A stretch of 64,000 nucleotides of DNA, from assembly GCA_008501765.1 (NCBI GenBank), contig QQUE01000006.1, positions 62,001 to 126,000 of the forward strand, read 5' to 3'. Shown here piece by piece: positions 31,301 to 40,591 of the stretch; positions within the stretch are counted from its first letter, which is position 1, and each line of letters starts with the position of its first letter. The position numbers and the translations under genes are program-made. The DNA comes from Calditrichota bacterium (GTDB taxonomy: Bacteria > Zhuqueibacterota > Zhuqueibacteria > Zhuqueibacterales > Geothermadaptataceae). The notes beneath the pieces were generated by a model. The model saw nothing but the letters and a program-made list of their open reading frames with translations, had not been told where the DNA came from and did not search any database.

Positions 31301-32024
31301 TTTGAATTTCGTTAATTTGATTTTTAAATTCGATCGTTTGATTTTCAATGCCTTGCATCTGTTCATTCAATTCCTGAATCGCCTCGGCGCTTAATAATTT
31401 TTCAGCGTTGATTTCCGACTCCAGTGCCGCAAGTTTCTGTTTTTCGTTTTTATCGCGCTCGTATGCCTCTTTTGAGATTTCAGAATAAATTTCCAGTCCG
31501 GTTATTTTTTCCAGCAATTCGCCGCGTTCTTTTTCTTTCGCTTGCAGAAAAGCGGCAAAGTCACCCTGGGCAAGCATCACTGAACGCATAAATCTATGTT
31601 TATCGAGTCCGGTGATTTCTTCAATTTTTGCGGGAACTTCGCTTGGTTTCAAATCGAGGAGGGTATTCGATTGCAGTTCAGCCAACTCCATTTGAACAGG
31701 CTGAATCTTGCCATCCGATTTCTTCCGGGCACGGTAAATTGCCCATTTCGAGCGGTAGATTACGTTTCGAATTTCAAACTCAACCTCAGAAAAACTTTCG
31801 GCTGTGTGCCGGGTCATTATTTCCTCGGGACGCTCATTGCCATAGCGCGGAACCGAGCCATAGAGCGCGACGGTGATGGCATCGAGAATGGAGCTCTTGC
31901 CGGAGCCGGTCGGGCCGGTTATGGCAAAGAGTCCGGCATCCGCCAACGGGCCGGCGGTAAAATCAATTTCCCACTCACCCCGTAAAGAATTGATATTCAG
32001 AAAACGCAGCCGCCGAATTTTCAT
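28335..32024 (-). CDS. sbcC: Exonuclease SbcCD subunit C (Rad50-like ATPase)
   Basis: ITGPTGSGKSSILDAI Walker A; CPLCG zinc hook between long coiled coils; SLSGGESFLVSLALALGLSD signature; SLFIDEGFGTLD Walker B. Confidence 0.96.
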   Translation of the reverse strand: MKIRRLRFLNINSLRGEWEIDFTAGPLADAGLFAITGPTGSGKSSILDAITVALYGSVPRYGNERPEEIMTRHTAESFSEVEFEIRNVIYRSKWAIYRARKKSDGKIQPVQMELAELQSNTLLDLKPSEVPAKIEEITGLDKHRFMRSVMLAQGDFAAFLQAKEKERGELLEKITGLEIYSEISKEAYERDKNEKQKLAALESEINAEKLLSAEAIQELNEQMQGIENQTIEFKNQINEIQKQEEWLKKIAALEHDIARIEEQIAVNQQHLQAFKSEAARLQKHNELLPLRAEFQLVENKQAEVIAEENEQRNHENDLKICADKKDALEEKLKQNLAELQRAETRLKHEEPLIERTKDLDKEIAQQQKLVDTKTKDLQNLRETEKNLIRQTAQLKQRLAGNNHTLQENETWLQHNHNFAQLEKEWALINNLLTQIAALREAYKEAETEYKHYEHAVELLEEAQKSNMDVLKKNAVALQQTSDKISSMKTALNEKRAGRSADELDEENRVFAAQVTTLVIMQEIAERYSEIQQKSALFNESIGTLEAEIATTQTQAQTLAIQREQAEKERDLLQKIVEQNRRIAKYEDDRRHLHAGEACPLCGALDHPFVDPEHKFSETDDEKNWREKTGLCESLLREENELRLRLNGFETRLQNAIESRDQLEEDRQSKEKKFNSFNQQLENDFEISNLEGIKLAAEEIHEQRNNIETLQKELKEIESNLQTLAVREQELKEQSLTLSAELKSNEKQIAAQKLEKTNREKVLVAKREEGVERHEKLDALLEKYNEKTPRASELQDFENRMQKAMHEFLEKSQRNIELKNEQTALAAELAGEEKILTQKSLEREKYENELLSENNQLQEIQATRIELFGEQNPDEVLQSTRKAIEDTKTRLEQVRAEHAEAKSAWDKASARLASAEKKLETSRNQFQKMEADFLLALQKKGCASKEDYKAIFLSEEEVEGTTRKKKQLDDDAVRLAGNAEKTRRELEKEKSRKLTDNDAASLLKNRLEIEQLRSKSEQEKGEINERLRQNEALKKEFAATAKKIEKQQSVWQKWHRLSKLIGSSDGSVFSRFAQGLTLARLVQLANRHLVKLHDRYAIDKMPEADLELQIIDRYQADTTRPMRSLSGGESFLVSLALALGLSDLASRRNRIDSLFIDEGFGTLDADTLETAISTLENLQQSGKSIGVISHVEALKERLMTQIQLQKQSGGVSTLAVVDGGIPASGVDFGQ

Positions 32025-33241
32025 TGCGCTTTTTCCTCTTCCATGGCAGCGAGCAGTTCGGTGAAAAGCGCCGATAATTCCCGCTGATCTGTTTCACTCA
32101 AATGCAGGCTTTCACATTTGCGAGCGAAAACCTCATTGACATTTAATTCACTCAAATCCGGTACTTCTTCCTGCTCTGCGAGCGAGAGTTTGCCGGTGGT
32201 GTATTTCGCCGATACTTTCAAAATTTCCAATTCTTTGTCCTGGGCGAAAGCACGCACCTGTTCGTCGGCATCGGGTGTGAAGTTATCCATTTCCAGTTGC
32301 ACTTCTGCCCAGCATTTGAGCTTGTAGTCCTTTTTTTCGAAAAGTTCGATGGCTGTTTTCACTGCTGAAATGCTGCCTTTAAAGCGCATTAACCGGCGGG
32401 AAATCGGAACAGGAATCGGGGTGACAGCAACAAGTTTTTTGCCGTTAAACTCCACCAGCAAAAGTTGTTTTTGGTCATCGATTTCAGAAAAGCTGAGTGG
32501 TATGGGCGAGCCGCTGTATCGGATTTTCTTGAGGCCGCCTACCATTTGCGGCCGGTGCAGATGGCCGAGGGCAACATAATCAAAAATATCCGGAAAAGCG
32601 TCGGCGCTAATTTGCCCTAAATTGCCGAGATGAATATCTTTTTCCGAGTCGGCTCCGCGACTCCCGGCTGCGAAAAGGTGTCCGGTTGCGATGATTGGCA
32701 GACTGGCTGGAGTGGCCTGTTGCGCCAAGTCAGCCACCGTGGAATAATGACTGCGCATCCCTTCTTTGATGCGTTTTTCGCGCTCACCGTAAAGCTCTCC
32801 CGCAACAGCCGTGCGAATGTCGCGGTCGCGTAAAAATGGCACTGCACAGATTGTCGCTATTTGTTTGCCCGTGGCGTCTTTCACCGGCACAATTTCATCC
32901 TGCAAATCGGCTGTGACGCCGCCAAATACAGAAATATTGAAACTTTGCAGCAATGCACGCGGCGCATTGAGCGTAGAAACAGAGTCGTGATTTCCACCGA
33001 TGATGATTGTGTGTTTGCACGGGCTGGATGTCAGGGATTTGAGAAAATTGTAGTATTGCCGCAGGGATGCATTAGGCGGATTGGCGTTATCAAATATATC
33101 ACCGGCAATAATGAGAATGTCAATCTCGTTTTCATGGATTTTTTCGATCAGGAATTCGAGAAAAAGCCGGTGTTCTTCGTCTCTGTCCTTATCACAAAGA
33201 TGCTGTCCAAGGTGCCAGTCTGCGGTGTGGAGAATGCGCAT
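32021..33241 (-). CDS. sbcD: Exonuclease SbcCD subunit D (Mre11-like nuclease)
   Basis: MRILHTADWHLGQ, IAGDIFDNANPP, IIGGNHDS, ATGHLF, YVALGHLHRPQ phosphoesterase motifs; overlaps sbcC by 4 nt. Confidence 0.96.
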   Translation of the reverse strand: MRILHTADWHLGQHLCDKDRDEEHRLFLEFLIEKIHENEIDILIIAGDIFDNANPPNASLRQYYNFLKSLTSSPCKHTIIIGGNHDSVSTLNAPRALLQSFNISVFGGVTADLQDEIVPVKDATGKQIATICAVPFLRDRDIRTAVAGELYGEREKRIKEGMRSHYSTVADLAQQATPASLPIIATGHLFAAGSRGADSEKDIHLGNLGQISADAFPDIFDYVALGHLHRPQMVGGLKKIRYSGSPIPLSFSEIDDQKQLLLVEFNGKKLVAVTPIPVPISRRLMRFKGSISAVKTAIELFEKKDYKLKCWAEVQLEMDNFTPDADEQVRAFAQDKELEILKVSAKYTTGKLSLAEQEEVPDLSELNVNEVFARKCESLHLSETDQRELSALFTELLAAMEEEKAQ

Positions 33242-33278
33242 AGGTTTTGGATTCCCCTTTTGGATATTTTAGGAATGG

Positions 33279-33316
33279 TAAAAAAACCTTCCAGGTTTCT
33301 AAAATCTGGAAGGTTT
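33279..33316 (-). terminator. Terminator of the FKBP gene (minus strand)
   Basis: aaaccttccag...ctggaaggttt stem with T run on the minus strand. Confidence 0.75.
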
Positions 33317-33323
33317 GTATCAA

Positions 33324-34055
33324 CTACTTCACTTCCAGCAATTCTACTTCAAAAATCAGTGTGGCATTTGGGCCGATGTCAGCACCGGTACCGCGCGCGC
33401 CGTAGGCGAGCTCGGAAGGAATAAAGAGCTTGTATTTACTGCCTGTATTCATCAGTTGCAGGGCTTCAGTCCAGCCTGCAATTACACCTGTAACCGGAAA
33501 TTCGATGGGTTCGCCACGTTTGTAGGAGCTGTCAAATTCTTTGCCATCGAGCAGCGTGCCGCGATAGTGAACTTTAACTCTGTTCGAAGTGCCCGGTTTT
33601 TCACCACTGCCTTCCTTGAGAACCATATATTGCAAGCCGGTTTTTGTTGTAACTACACCATCTTTATTTTTGTTGGCGGCTAAAAATTCTCTGCCTTCTT
33701 TGAGATTCAGTGCTGCGGTGGAGTCTTTTCCGGCGGCTTGTTCTGCCTGCTTTCTCTTGAAAGCTTCGTTGGCTTTTGTGCGAAATTGGCGCAGGACTTC
33801 GGCCGTTTCATTTTTATCCAACAAAATCGTACGGTCGGCATACGCAGTATCTAAAATTCCTTGAACCAATATATCGATATCGACGTCCAGCGGCATGCGG
33901 TTTTTAAATTGTTCCCCGACATCCAAACCAAGCGCATAGCTGTACTTTTCTTCGAATGTTTCGAGTTCTTTAACTTCTTTTGGGCCGTTGCTCTGGCACG
34001 ATTGCAAGGCAAAACCGAGGAAAATGAGAAAAAAAGAGGCGATTAAAAATTTCAT
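33324..34055 (-). CDS. FKBP-type peptidyl-prolyl cis-trans isomerase (lipoprotein)
   Basis: GLQYMVLKEGSGEKPGTSNRVKVHYRGTLLDGKEFDSSYKRGEPIEFPVTGVIAGWTEALQLMNTGSKYKLFIPSELAYG; N-terminal FKBP_N helices. Confidence 0.95.
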   Translation of the reverse strand: MKFLIASFFLIFLGFALQSCQSNGPKEVKELETFEEKYSYALGLDVGEQFKNRMPLDVDIDILVQGILDTAYADRTILLDKNETAEVLRQFRTKANEAFKRKQAEQAAGKDSTAALNLKEGREFLAANKNKDGVVTTKTGLQYMVLKEGSGEKPGTSNRVKVHYRGTLLDGKEFDSSYKRGEPIEFPVTGVIAGWTEALQLMNTGSKYKLFIPSELAYGARGTGADIGPNATLIFEVELLEVK

Positions 34056-34330
34056 TAAAACTTCTCCAAAATTATTGGGTTAAACACGCGAACGGCGGTC
34101 GCGCTATTGTATTTCTATTTTTTAAGTTTTTGTTCGGGCACCGGTATGCTCGCATGGCAAACCGTGCTGTATCAAATTTGTAAACAGTAAAGATACATGC
34201 TAAAAAGCATAAATGCAAGTTTTGCTGCTTGAACCAATTATGTGCGAAATATCTTCATTTTGGCGGCGCCGGAAAATACGAACGCCGGGCGCGCCGTCAG
34301 CGTCGCGACAGGATCGATGGTGCAAGCGAA

Positions 34331-35536
34331 TTAAATTTTAGTCAGTGCTTGGGACAAGTCTTCGAGAATGTCATGGTAATGCTCAATCCCAACCGAGATG
34401 CGAACCAAACCCTCGGGTATTCCGACTTCCTTCAATTCTTCAGCTGAGTAAGTTGAATGCGTCATCGATGAAGGCATTTGAATGAGCGTGTCCACATCGC
34501 CGAGACTCACAGCGATCGTCATCAATTTCACGTTGTTTATGAGTTTTTCCCCGGCCTTGCGCCCGCCTTTCACTTCAAATGCTACGATGCCGCCGAAGCC
34601 GCTCATCTGTTTTTTTGCCAACTCATGCTGCGGATGGGTGTGCAGCCCCGGATACCAGACAGTTTTGATTTTTGGATGGAAGGACAGATATTTTGCGACC
34701 CGCATGCCATTAAATGAGTGTTTTTCAACGCGCACCGGCAGTGTTTTCAAGCCGCGTAACAGCAACCAGGAATTAAACGGACTGATGCAGCCGCCGAGAT
34801 CGCGCATTATTTCCCCGCGTGCATGATTAATAAATTCCGCACTACCGATAAGAATTCCGGCAATCGTGTCGCCGTGACCACTGATATATTTCGTTGCACT
34901 ATGGAGGACGATGTCGGCTCCCAATTCCAGGGGGCACTGATAATATGGCGTGGCGAAAGTATTGTCAACCAGTGTTAATGCCCCATGTTTTTTAGCGATG
35001 GCCGAACAGGCTTCGATATCATTGAGGGATAAAGTCGGATTTGCCGGCGACTCGAGATAGACCAGTTTGGTGTTTGGCTTCATTGCTTTTTTTATGTTTT
35101 TGGGATCTGTCGCATCAACTTCGATGACTTCAATGTTGAGGCGCGGCAGCAAATCTTTAAAAAGCTTGTGCGTTCCTCCATAGAGACAATTTGAGGCGAC
35201 AACGGAATCACCGGCGCTGGCAACGGCCAGTACAGCCGTTGTGGCGGCAGCCATCCCCGAGGCGAGTGCGAGCGCTTTTTCGCCTTTTTCCAGAAATGCC
35301 ATTTCCTTCTCCAGAGCAGCGGTAGTCGGGTTGCCGATTCGGGTATAAACATAGCCCTCCCGCTCTCCGGAAAACAACTCAGCGCCTTCCTGGGCGGTGT
35401 GCATCGCAAAAGTCGATGATTGATAAATCGGGGGATTCAGCGCACCTGTTTCTTTATCAGGTTCTCCAGCTCCGTGGACACAAAGGGTCGCAAAATGTTT
35501 CGATCGCAGTTCGTCAGCAGTCATAGCTTTCTCCAA
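34331..35536 (-). CDS. Trans-sulfuration PLP enzyme (cystathionine gamma-lyase/synthase or methionine gamma-lyase family)
   Basis: YTRIGNPTTAALEKEMAFLEKGEKALALASGMAA; LVDNTFATPYYQCPLELGADIVLHSATKYISGHGD. Confidence 0.92.
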   Translation of the reverse strand: MEKAMTADELRSKHFATLCVHGAGEPDKETGALNPPIYQSSTFAMHTAQEGAELFSGEREGYVYTRIGNPTTAALEKEMAFLEKGEKALALASGMAAATTAVLAVASAGDSVVASNCLYGGTHKLFKDLLPRLNIEVIEVDATDPKNIKKAMKPNTKLVYLESPANPTLSLNDIEACSAIAKKHGALTLVDNTFATPYYQCPLELGADIVLHSATKYISGHGDTIAGILIGSAEFINHARGEIMRDLGGCISPFNSWLLLRGLKTLPVRVEKHSFNGMRVAKYLSFHPKIKTVWYPGLHTHPQHELAKKQMSGFGGIVAFEVKGGRKAGEKLINNVKLMTIAVSLGDVDTLIQMPSSMTHSTYSAEELKEVGIPEGLVRISVGIEHYHDILEDLSQALTKI

Positions 35537-35816
35537 ATATTTATAAATCTAATAACCAACCATAATTTTCCCGGAATTATCGAGACGGTGCTTTAGCCTT
35601 AAAAACCTGGTTTTCCGGCCTGAATAGACACTCTTCTTTAGGCAGCAAGGTAAAACCTTATTTACAATTATTCAAGTCTTGTGATTACAAACGATAATTA
35701 TTTTTTATACATTTTCGGAAATTTATGGGGAATTGTGAATCGAGATTTAAATCGGAGGCAATAAAGAGGCTAGACCGGCTCAGATTAAAACGGAGCCAGT
35801 CTTTCAAAAATCGGAT

Positions 35817-37121
35817 TTATTTAAGAGCGGAAGCCAGATATGGCGCTGAAAGCAATTTTTCAAAAATTTGCCAACGTTTTTCCGGCTGATCTGCAGTGCC
35901 GCCTTGATTTTTAACCCACTGGCGCACCAGATCCAATCCCCAATTATAATTGATGACGTAACTGCGATATTTTTCGATAAACCGCAGTCGCTGTGCCGCG
36001 CGGTCTGGCGCCATGAGAGCATATTTTACCAACCAGTCGATGGCTTCCTGACGCGACATGTGGCCATCGAGAAATTGCCGTGCAGCTTCGTTCCCGGCGT
36101 AACTCAGTTTTTGCGTTAATTCTGCAATTTCGTAGTATTTTTCGACGGATTGCGGATCGAGCCCGGCCAGCGGAAAAAGTACTTCTTTTTCAAAAACGAT
36201 GCGTTCTTCTCCCGGAAAAGCCACCTCGATTCCATAATTTGCACTGCCTTCGGCAATCAGAGATTGCGGGCTGAAAAGTGGGTAAACTGAAAATTCGAGC
36301 CAGCCACGTTCATCAACCATGCTTTTTTCCAGCAGGACATTGTAAACATGGTGCCCGGGGTAGCCTTCATGGCAGGCCAGATCTATAGCCCGGTCAATAT
36401 AAATAGGCAGATCGGTGTTGACCTGAATCAGGCTGTAACTCTTGCCTTTGTACCAATTGTAAGCGCTCCATGGTTTGTCGGTCACATATTCCACGTGAAA
36501 ATTTTCTTTTTCCGGCATTTTGATATAATTATTTGTACGTTTGCGCGCTTCAGTTATCGCTGCCTGAAAAACGGCATCCAGTTTTTCTTTCGGGATAATA
36601 AAATCCGCTTTGAAATCGGCCAAACGTTGTGTCAACGAACCCATGCCGGGCAGCTTGTGGTTAAGTTCAACAAGCAAACTTTCGAAGTGTTTCACTGGAA
36701 ATGTCGGGGAAACCGCATCGTATTGTGCGGCCGATTCTTTGTCAAAAGGATGCTTTAGTCCGGCAAGATAATCGATGCGGGCGCTCGCAGCGAGCAATTG
36801 TTTGTCGAGATAAGTTTTTCTCATTTGCCACAATTCATCCATCGCTGAAACGTCGATAGCGGCTAATTTATTGCGCAGAGAATCGGCAAAATTTTTAAAT
36901 CTGGCAAACGGAATGGCCGCTTCCTTGTCTGCTTCATCCGGACGCAAGGATTCAGGCCCATAATAGGCATCGACAAAATCGTTGTCATACAAGCCGATTT
37001 CGAGCATAAATTGAACGTAGGCTTTGGCGATATTGTCCATTTCTCCGGATTCCTTCGGTTGTTGAGTACAGGTCATCAGTAGAAAAAAGATGGCAATTGA
37101 TGTAATTATAATCTTTATCAT
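35817..37121 (-). CDS. DUF885-family lipoprotein (putative metallopeptidase-like)
   Basis: Lipobox-like MTCTQQ; ACHEGYPGHHVYNVLLE HExxH-like motif; LIAEGSANYG. Confidence 0.82.
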   Translation of the reverse strand: MIKIIITSIAIFFLLMTCTQQPKESGEMDNIAKAYVQFMLEIGLYDNDFVDAYYGPESLRPDEADKEAAIPFARFKNFADSLRNKLAAIDVSAMDELWQMRKTYLDKQLLAASARIDYLAGLKHPFDKESAAQYDAVSPTFPVKHFESLLVELNHKLPGMGSLTQRLADFKADFIIPKEKLDAVFQAAITEARKRTNNYIKMPEKENFHVEYVTDKPWSAYNWYKGKSYSLIQVNTDLPIYIDRAIDLACHEGYPGHHVYNVLLEKSMVDERGWLEFSVYPLFSPQSLIAEGSANYGIEVAFPGEERIVFEKEVLFPLAGLDPQSVEKYYEIAELTQKLSYAGNEAARQFLDGHMSRQEAIDWLVKYALMAPDRAAQRLRFIEKYRSYVINYNWGLDLVRQWVKNQGGTADQPEKRWQIFEKLLSAPYLASALK

Positions 37122-37514
37122 TATTTCACCCTGTTTTTACTTTGATTTTGTAATTGGCCTTTTTATGTTAAAAAATGAAATAAACAAATTTACGACAGAA
37201 AGCAAGATTTATTCAAAAGGTGATAATATCTGACCCGTAGTGCACAATAGAGTTTTTACGAACTTTGTCAACAAAGCATTTCAGTTTACTGGCGTCAGCC
37301 TTCGGTTCCGCTTGAGTTTAACGGGAATCTGTAATATAATCAAATATTTAGGTGCAGGATTTCGTCTAAAGCAAGAGGGAATAACGAATAAATTCTCAAA
37401 GAGTGTGCTGAAGAATTTATGCACAACAGACGAACGAAACAATTTCACTATTTTTGAGTCTTGGATACAGAACAATAAATCGGACCAGTCAATAATTTCA
37501 ACTGAAATTGCACG

Positions 37515-39923
37515 ATGAAAAATTCAAAAAAAATTATTCTATCATTCGCCGGCCTTACAAGCATAGTGCTGTTTTATTTATTTTTACAATTGGGGACAGC
37601 CGCCTGGTTTTGGCACTATTTGTCATTCGAAATGCCAATTGACGAAATAGTTCAAAAAGCAGAAACAGCTTTTGTAGAAGAAAATTCTGGAGAAACCGGG
37701 TTAAAAAGGGAAATCGATTTTTTATTCGATAAAAAACTGCTGCGGTTTGTGCAGCAAAATCGCGACAGCTTGCCAGAAAATTTGCCCATAGGTATCGCGG
37801 CAATAAATGTGGAATACAAGGGAGAAATCGAAGAGGATGGTCATACTCAAGTTGGCGAAGAGGGCGAGCTGGAGAATAAGTGGATTAATTATTCGTGGAA
37901 ATACAATACGCGTGGAGAAGAAATAGGGTTTACCCGACCGAGAGATAAAAATAGTACCGTTGAATTATCAAAATCAGAAGCCATTTTTCAGGCGAAAATA
38001 TTCCTCACTTCCCGAGGTGTTGACAGCAGTCAAGTTAATTTAAGCGAATATAAACATGAGAATAAAGACAGCCGGATTCACCACTTTTACACTTTTGACA
38101 GCGAGATTCCAGGGGTTAAAAATCTACTTCGAAAAACAGAAATAAAATTTGTTAGCGACCGAATTACAAGTTTTGACACCGATTTTGCCATCACAAACAA
38201 TGGCAAGAACACGGATGAAGGAAAATGGCTCGAATATACCTTTATCACACTTTTGTCCGTTTTCTGGTTTCTGATGTTTATTTTTATTGCCACTTCATTC
38301 GTTCGCCGGCTGCGCCGCGATGAGCTGGACCTGAGGCGCGGCGCTGTGATCGGCGGCCTGATGTTTGTTTTCTCTTATCTGATGATTGCCCTTGCCGCTT
38401 ATCCCAGCGTCAGCGGAATGCTGATTGGTGGCTTCTTTGGCGCTTTGTTTATCGCGGTGGGCTTTTTAGCGCTTTTTGTCACCAGCCACTCCATTTCGCG
38501 CGAATTTTTCCCTCAAAAAATTGAAACCGCCGATCTGATTCTTGGTGGAACAATTCAGGTCTGCGAGATTGGTGTTGCTGTCCTCCGTGCTCTGTTTTTC
38601 GCCAGTTTGAGTTTGGCTCTTTTGGCTGGATTGCAGTGGGTGGTGAGTTTAATTCCAGCAATACAATGTGTGCCGCAAAATGATAATTTCTGGTTAATAA
38701 ATTTTCAAAGGGAAGCGACGGCCGGTTTTTTTAATTCAATTGTTAAAATCAGTTTTTTAACGGGTATATTTTTCGTCTATTTTCCAGCCGCTGTCAAAAG
38801 CAAGATTCAGAAAAATTCACTTTATTTTCTGGTTCTTGCTTTCACCTTCCTTATCGCCATGCAAAATCTGGATTTTAAACCTGAATTTGTCGGTTTTGTC
38901 CTGGCCATCCCGGTTGCTTTCATTGCAGCGTGGATTGTTTTGAAATATGATATTCTGACACGTATTTTATTTGGCTTCATCTTTTATTTTGTGAGCGACT
39001 TTCGATATCTAAACCTTGATCCACAGGGTTTGTTTGCCAGCTACGGACTTGTCATTTTTATTGCCGTTATTTTGATCGTTGGGTTGGCAATTTATCTCGT
39101 TTTTCGTGGCCGTGCTGCAGCCGAATTGGAGCATTATGTTCCGGAATATGTCAGCCGGATTGCCGAACGCCAGCGCATGCTGCAGGAACTGGAAATTGCC
39201 CGTGAGGTGCAGCGCCGCTTTCTGCCGGAGCATGTGCCGACTTTTCCCAAACTGCAGATCGCTGCCATTTGTAACCCGGCGATGGAAGTCGGGGGTGATT
39301 ATTACGATTTTATTAAAGCCGATGAAAATCATTTTAGTGTCGTAATCGGCGATGTTTCGGGGAAAGGCGTGTCCGCCGCTTTTTATATGACGATGGCCAA
39401 GGGCATCATTCAAACCCTCGCCCGGAATACCTGGCGTCCGCGGCAAATTCTCACCGAGCTCAATGAAATTTTCTACAAAAATTCCCCACGGGAAGTTTTT
39501 ATTAGTGTGATATGGGGGGTGTTCGATGTGGTTTCCAATAAACTGTTTTTTGCCCGTGCCGGACATAACCCGCTTATTATGCACAAGCACCATTCGAGGG
39601 AACCGCAATTTTTGAGCCCGAAGGGTTTGGGAATTGGCCTGGCCACAGGGGAGATTTTTGCAAAGGAGATCGAGGAACGCGAGGTGGCCATCGCGCCGGG
39701 GGATGTTTTCATTTTTTATACAGACGGCATATCTGAATCGATGGACCTCGATGGGGAAGAGTTCGGTGAAGATCGTTTGAAAGACCTCGTGAACCGGCAT
39801 TCCAAGTTGAGCGCCGAGGAAATTTTGAATAAAGTAAAATCAGAAATAAATATTTTTTCCGGCACCGCACCACAACATGATGACCTGACTATGGTGGTCG
39901 TCAAAGTCACAGACGATATTTAA
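37515..39923 (+). CDS. Membrane-anchored PP2C-type (SpoIIE/RsbU) serine phosphatase
   Basis: Multi-TM N terminus; LEIAREVQRRFLPEHVPTFPKLQIAAICNPAMEVGGDYYDFI...VIGDVSGKGVSAAFYM...DDLTMVVVKV. Confidence 0.92.
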   Translation: MKNSKKIILSFAGLTSIVLFYLFLQLGTAAWFWHYLSFEMPIDEIVQKAETAFVEENSGETGLKREIDFLFDKKLLRFVQQNRDSLPENLPIGIAAINVEYKGEIEEDGHTQVGEEGELENKWINYSWKYNTRGEEIGFTRPRDKNSTVELSKSEAIFQAKIFLTSRGVDSSQVNLSEYKHENKDSRIHHFYTFDSEIPGVKNLLRKTEIKFVSDRITSFDTDFAITNNGKNTDEGKWLEYTFITLLSVFWFLMFIFIATSFVRRLRRDELDLRRGAVIGGLMFVFSYLMIALAAYPSVSGMLIGGFFGALFIAVGFLALFVTSHSISREFFPQKIETADLILGGTIQVCEIGVAVLRALFFASLSLALLAGLQWVVSLIPAIQCVPQNDNFWLINFQREATAGFFNSIVKISFLTGIFFVYFPAAVKSKIQKNSLYFLVLAFTFLIAMQNLDFKPEFVGFVLAIPVAFIAAWIVLKYDILTRILFGFIFYFVSDFRYLNLDPQGLFASYGLVIFIAVILIVGLAIYLVFRGRAAAELEHYVPEYVSRIAERQRMLQELEIAREVQRRFLPEHVPTFPKLQIAAICNPAMEVGGDYYDFIKADENHFSVVIGDVSGKGVSAAFYMTMAKGIIQTLARNTWRPRQILTELNEIFYKNSPREVFISVIWGVFDVVSNKLFFARAGHNPLIMHKHHSREPQFLSPKGLGIGLATGEIFAKEIEEREVAIAPGDVFIFYTDGISESMDLDGEEFGEDRLKDLVNRHSKLSAEEILNKVKSEINIFSGTAPQHDDLTMVVVKVTDDI

Positions 39924-39949
39924 TGAATTAAACCCTTAGTGCAAAATAG

Positions 39950-40145
39950 CCTGAATAATTCTCCCGCAGAGTCGCAAAGCCCGCAAAGAAAAGAGTTAAA
40001 AATATAAAAAACAAAACTCTGCGAGCTCTGCGACTTTGCGGGAGGTGCTTTTTAAAAAAACTTTATTTTTTCATCAATCTACCTTCAACAGTATAATTAT
40101 AAATATGTTAAGCATATTTTATAAAAAATTTATGAATAATTCAGG
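39950..40145. mobile_element. Putative MITE-like element with 12-bp terminal inverted repeats
   Basis: Ends cctgaataattc / gaataattcagg; internal palindrome ctcccgcagagtcgcaaag ... ctctgcgactttgcgggag; no ORF. Confidence 0.6.
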
Positions 40146-40188
40146 TTAGATCACTCACACAAATAATTAGATCACTCACACAAAATAA
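40146..40188. repeat. Direct repeat of ttagatcactcacacaaa(a)taa, two units
   Basis: Adjacent units 40146..40166 and 40167..40188. Confidence 0.85.
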
Positions 40189-40204
40189 TAAGAGGTTTGC
40201 GTGC

Positions 40205-40243
40205 GCGTCATCCCGGTTTTCACAGCGTGAAAACGGGGTGACG
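40205..40243 (+). repeat. REP-like palindrome, copy 3 (variant)
   Basis: gcgtcatcccggttttcacagcgtgaaaacggggtgacg. Confidence 0.8.
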
Positions 40244-40321
40244 AATGAGGCGGAACAGAGTGATAACCAGTGAAAATCTGTCATTTTATACAACAGGTGA
40301 GTTAATAATATTTCTTGTTTT

Positions 40322-40347
40322 GCGTGCCATCCGTGATAATGGCACGC
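40322..40347. repeat. Perfect 9-bp hairpin
   Basis: gcgtgccat ccgtgata atggcacgc. Confidence 0.75.
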
Positions 40348-40591
40348 GATTTTCGGGTGGCATTTCGAGCAAATTCACTCAGTATGTTCACGAAGCATGG
40401 CCTCCATTGATTGCAAAATAATTGCAACACCTGGATTTAATCCTTGAATAATCGCTATATCCTTGTAAATTTATCTCTTTGGTTTTTGCCTGTCTGCGGC
40501 CTCCAAATCATAAATATCGCTAAATTTTCCAATAATTTATCATCTGCCAATGAATGGCTTTGTTTTGATTTTATAATAAAATGGTTATCAA

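Noticed and set aside
28335-33241. SbcCD considered as part of an unusual defence or SMC system
   Set aside because: Organisation and motifs (zinc hook CPLCG, Mre11 motifs, 4-nt overlap) are those of a standard housekeeping SbcCD pair.
35537-35816. SAM riboswitch upstream of the trans-sulfuration enzyme
   Set aside because: No canonical SAM-I, SAM-II or SAM-IV core could be recognised; only an imperfect hairpin is supportable.
39009-39800. 263-aa minus-strand ORF within the SpoIIE phosphatase gene
   Set aside because: No family motif and fully overlapped by the conserved PP2C domain on the plus strand.
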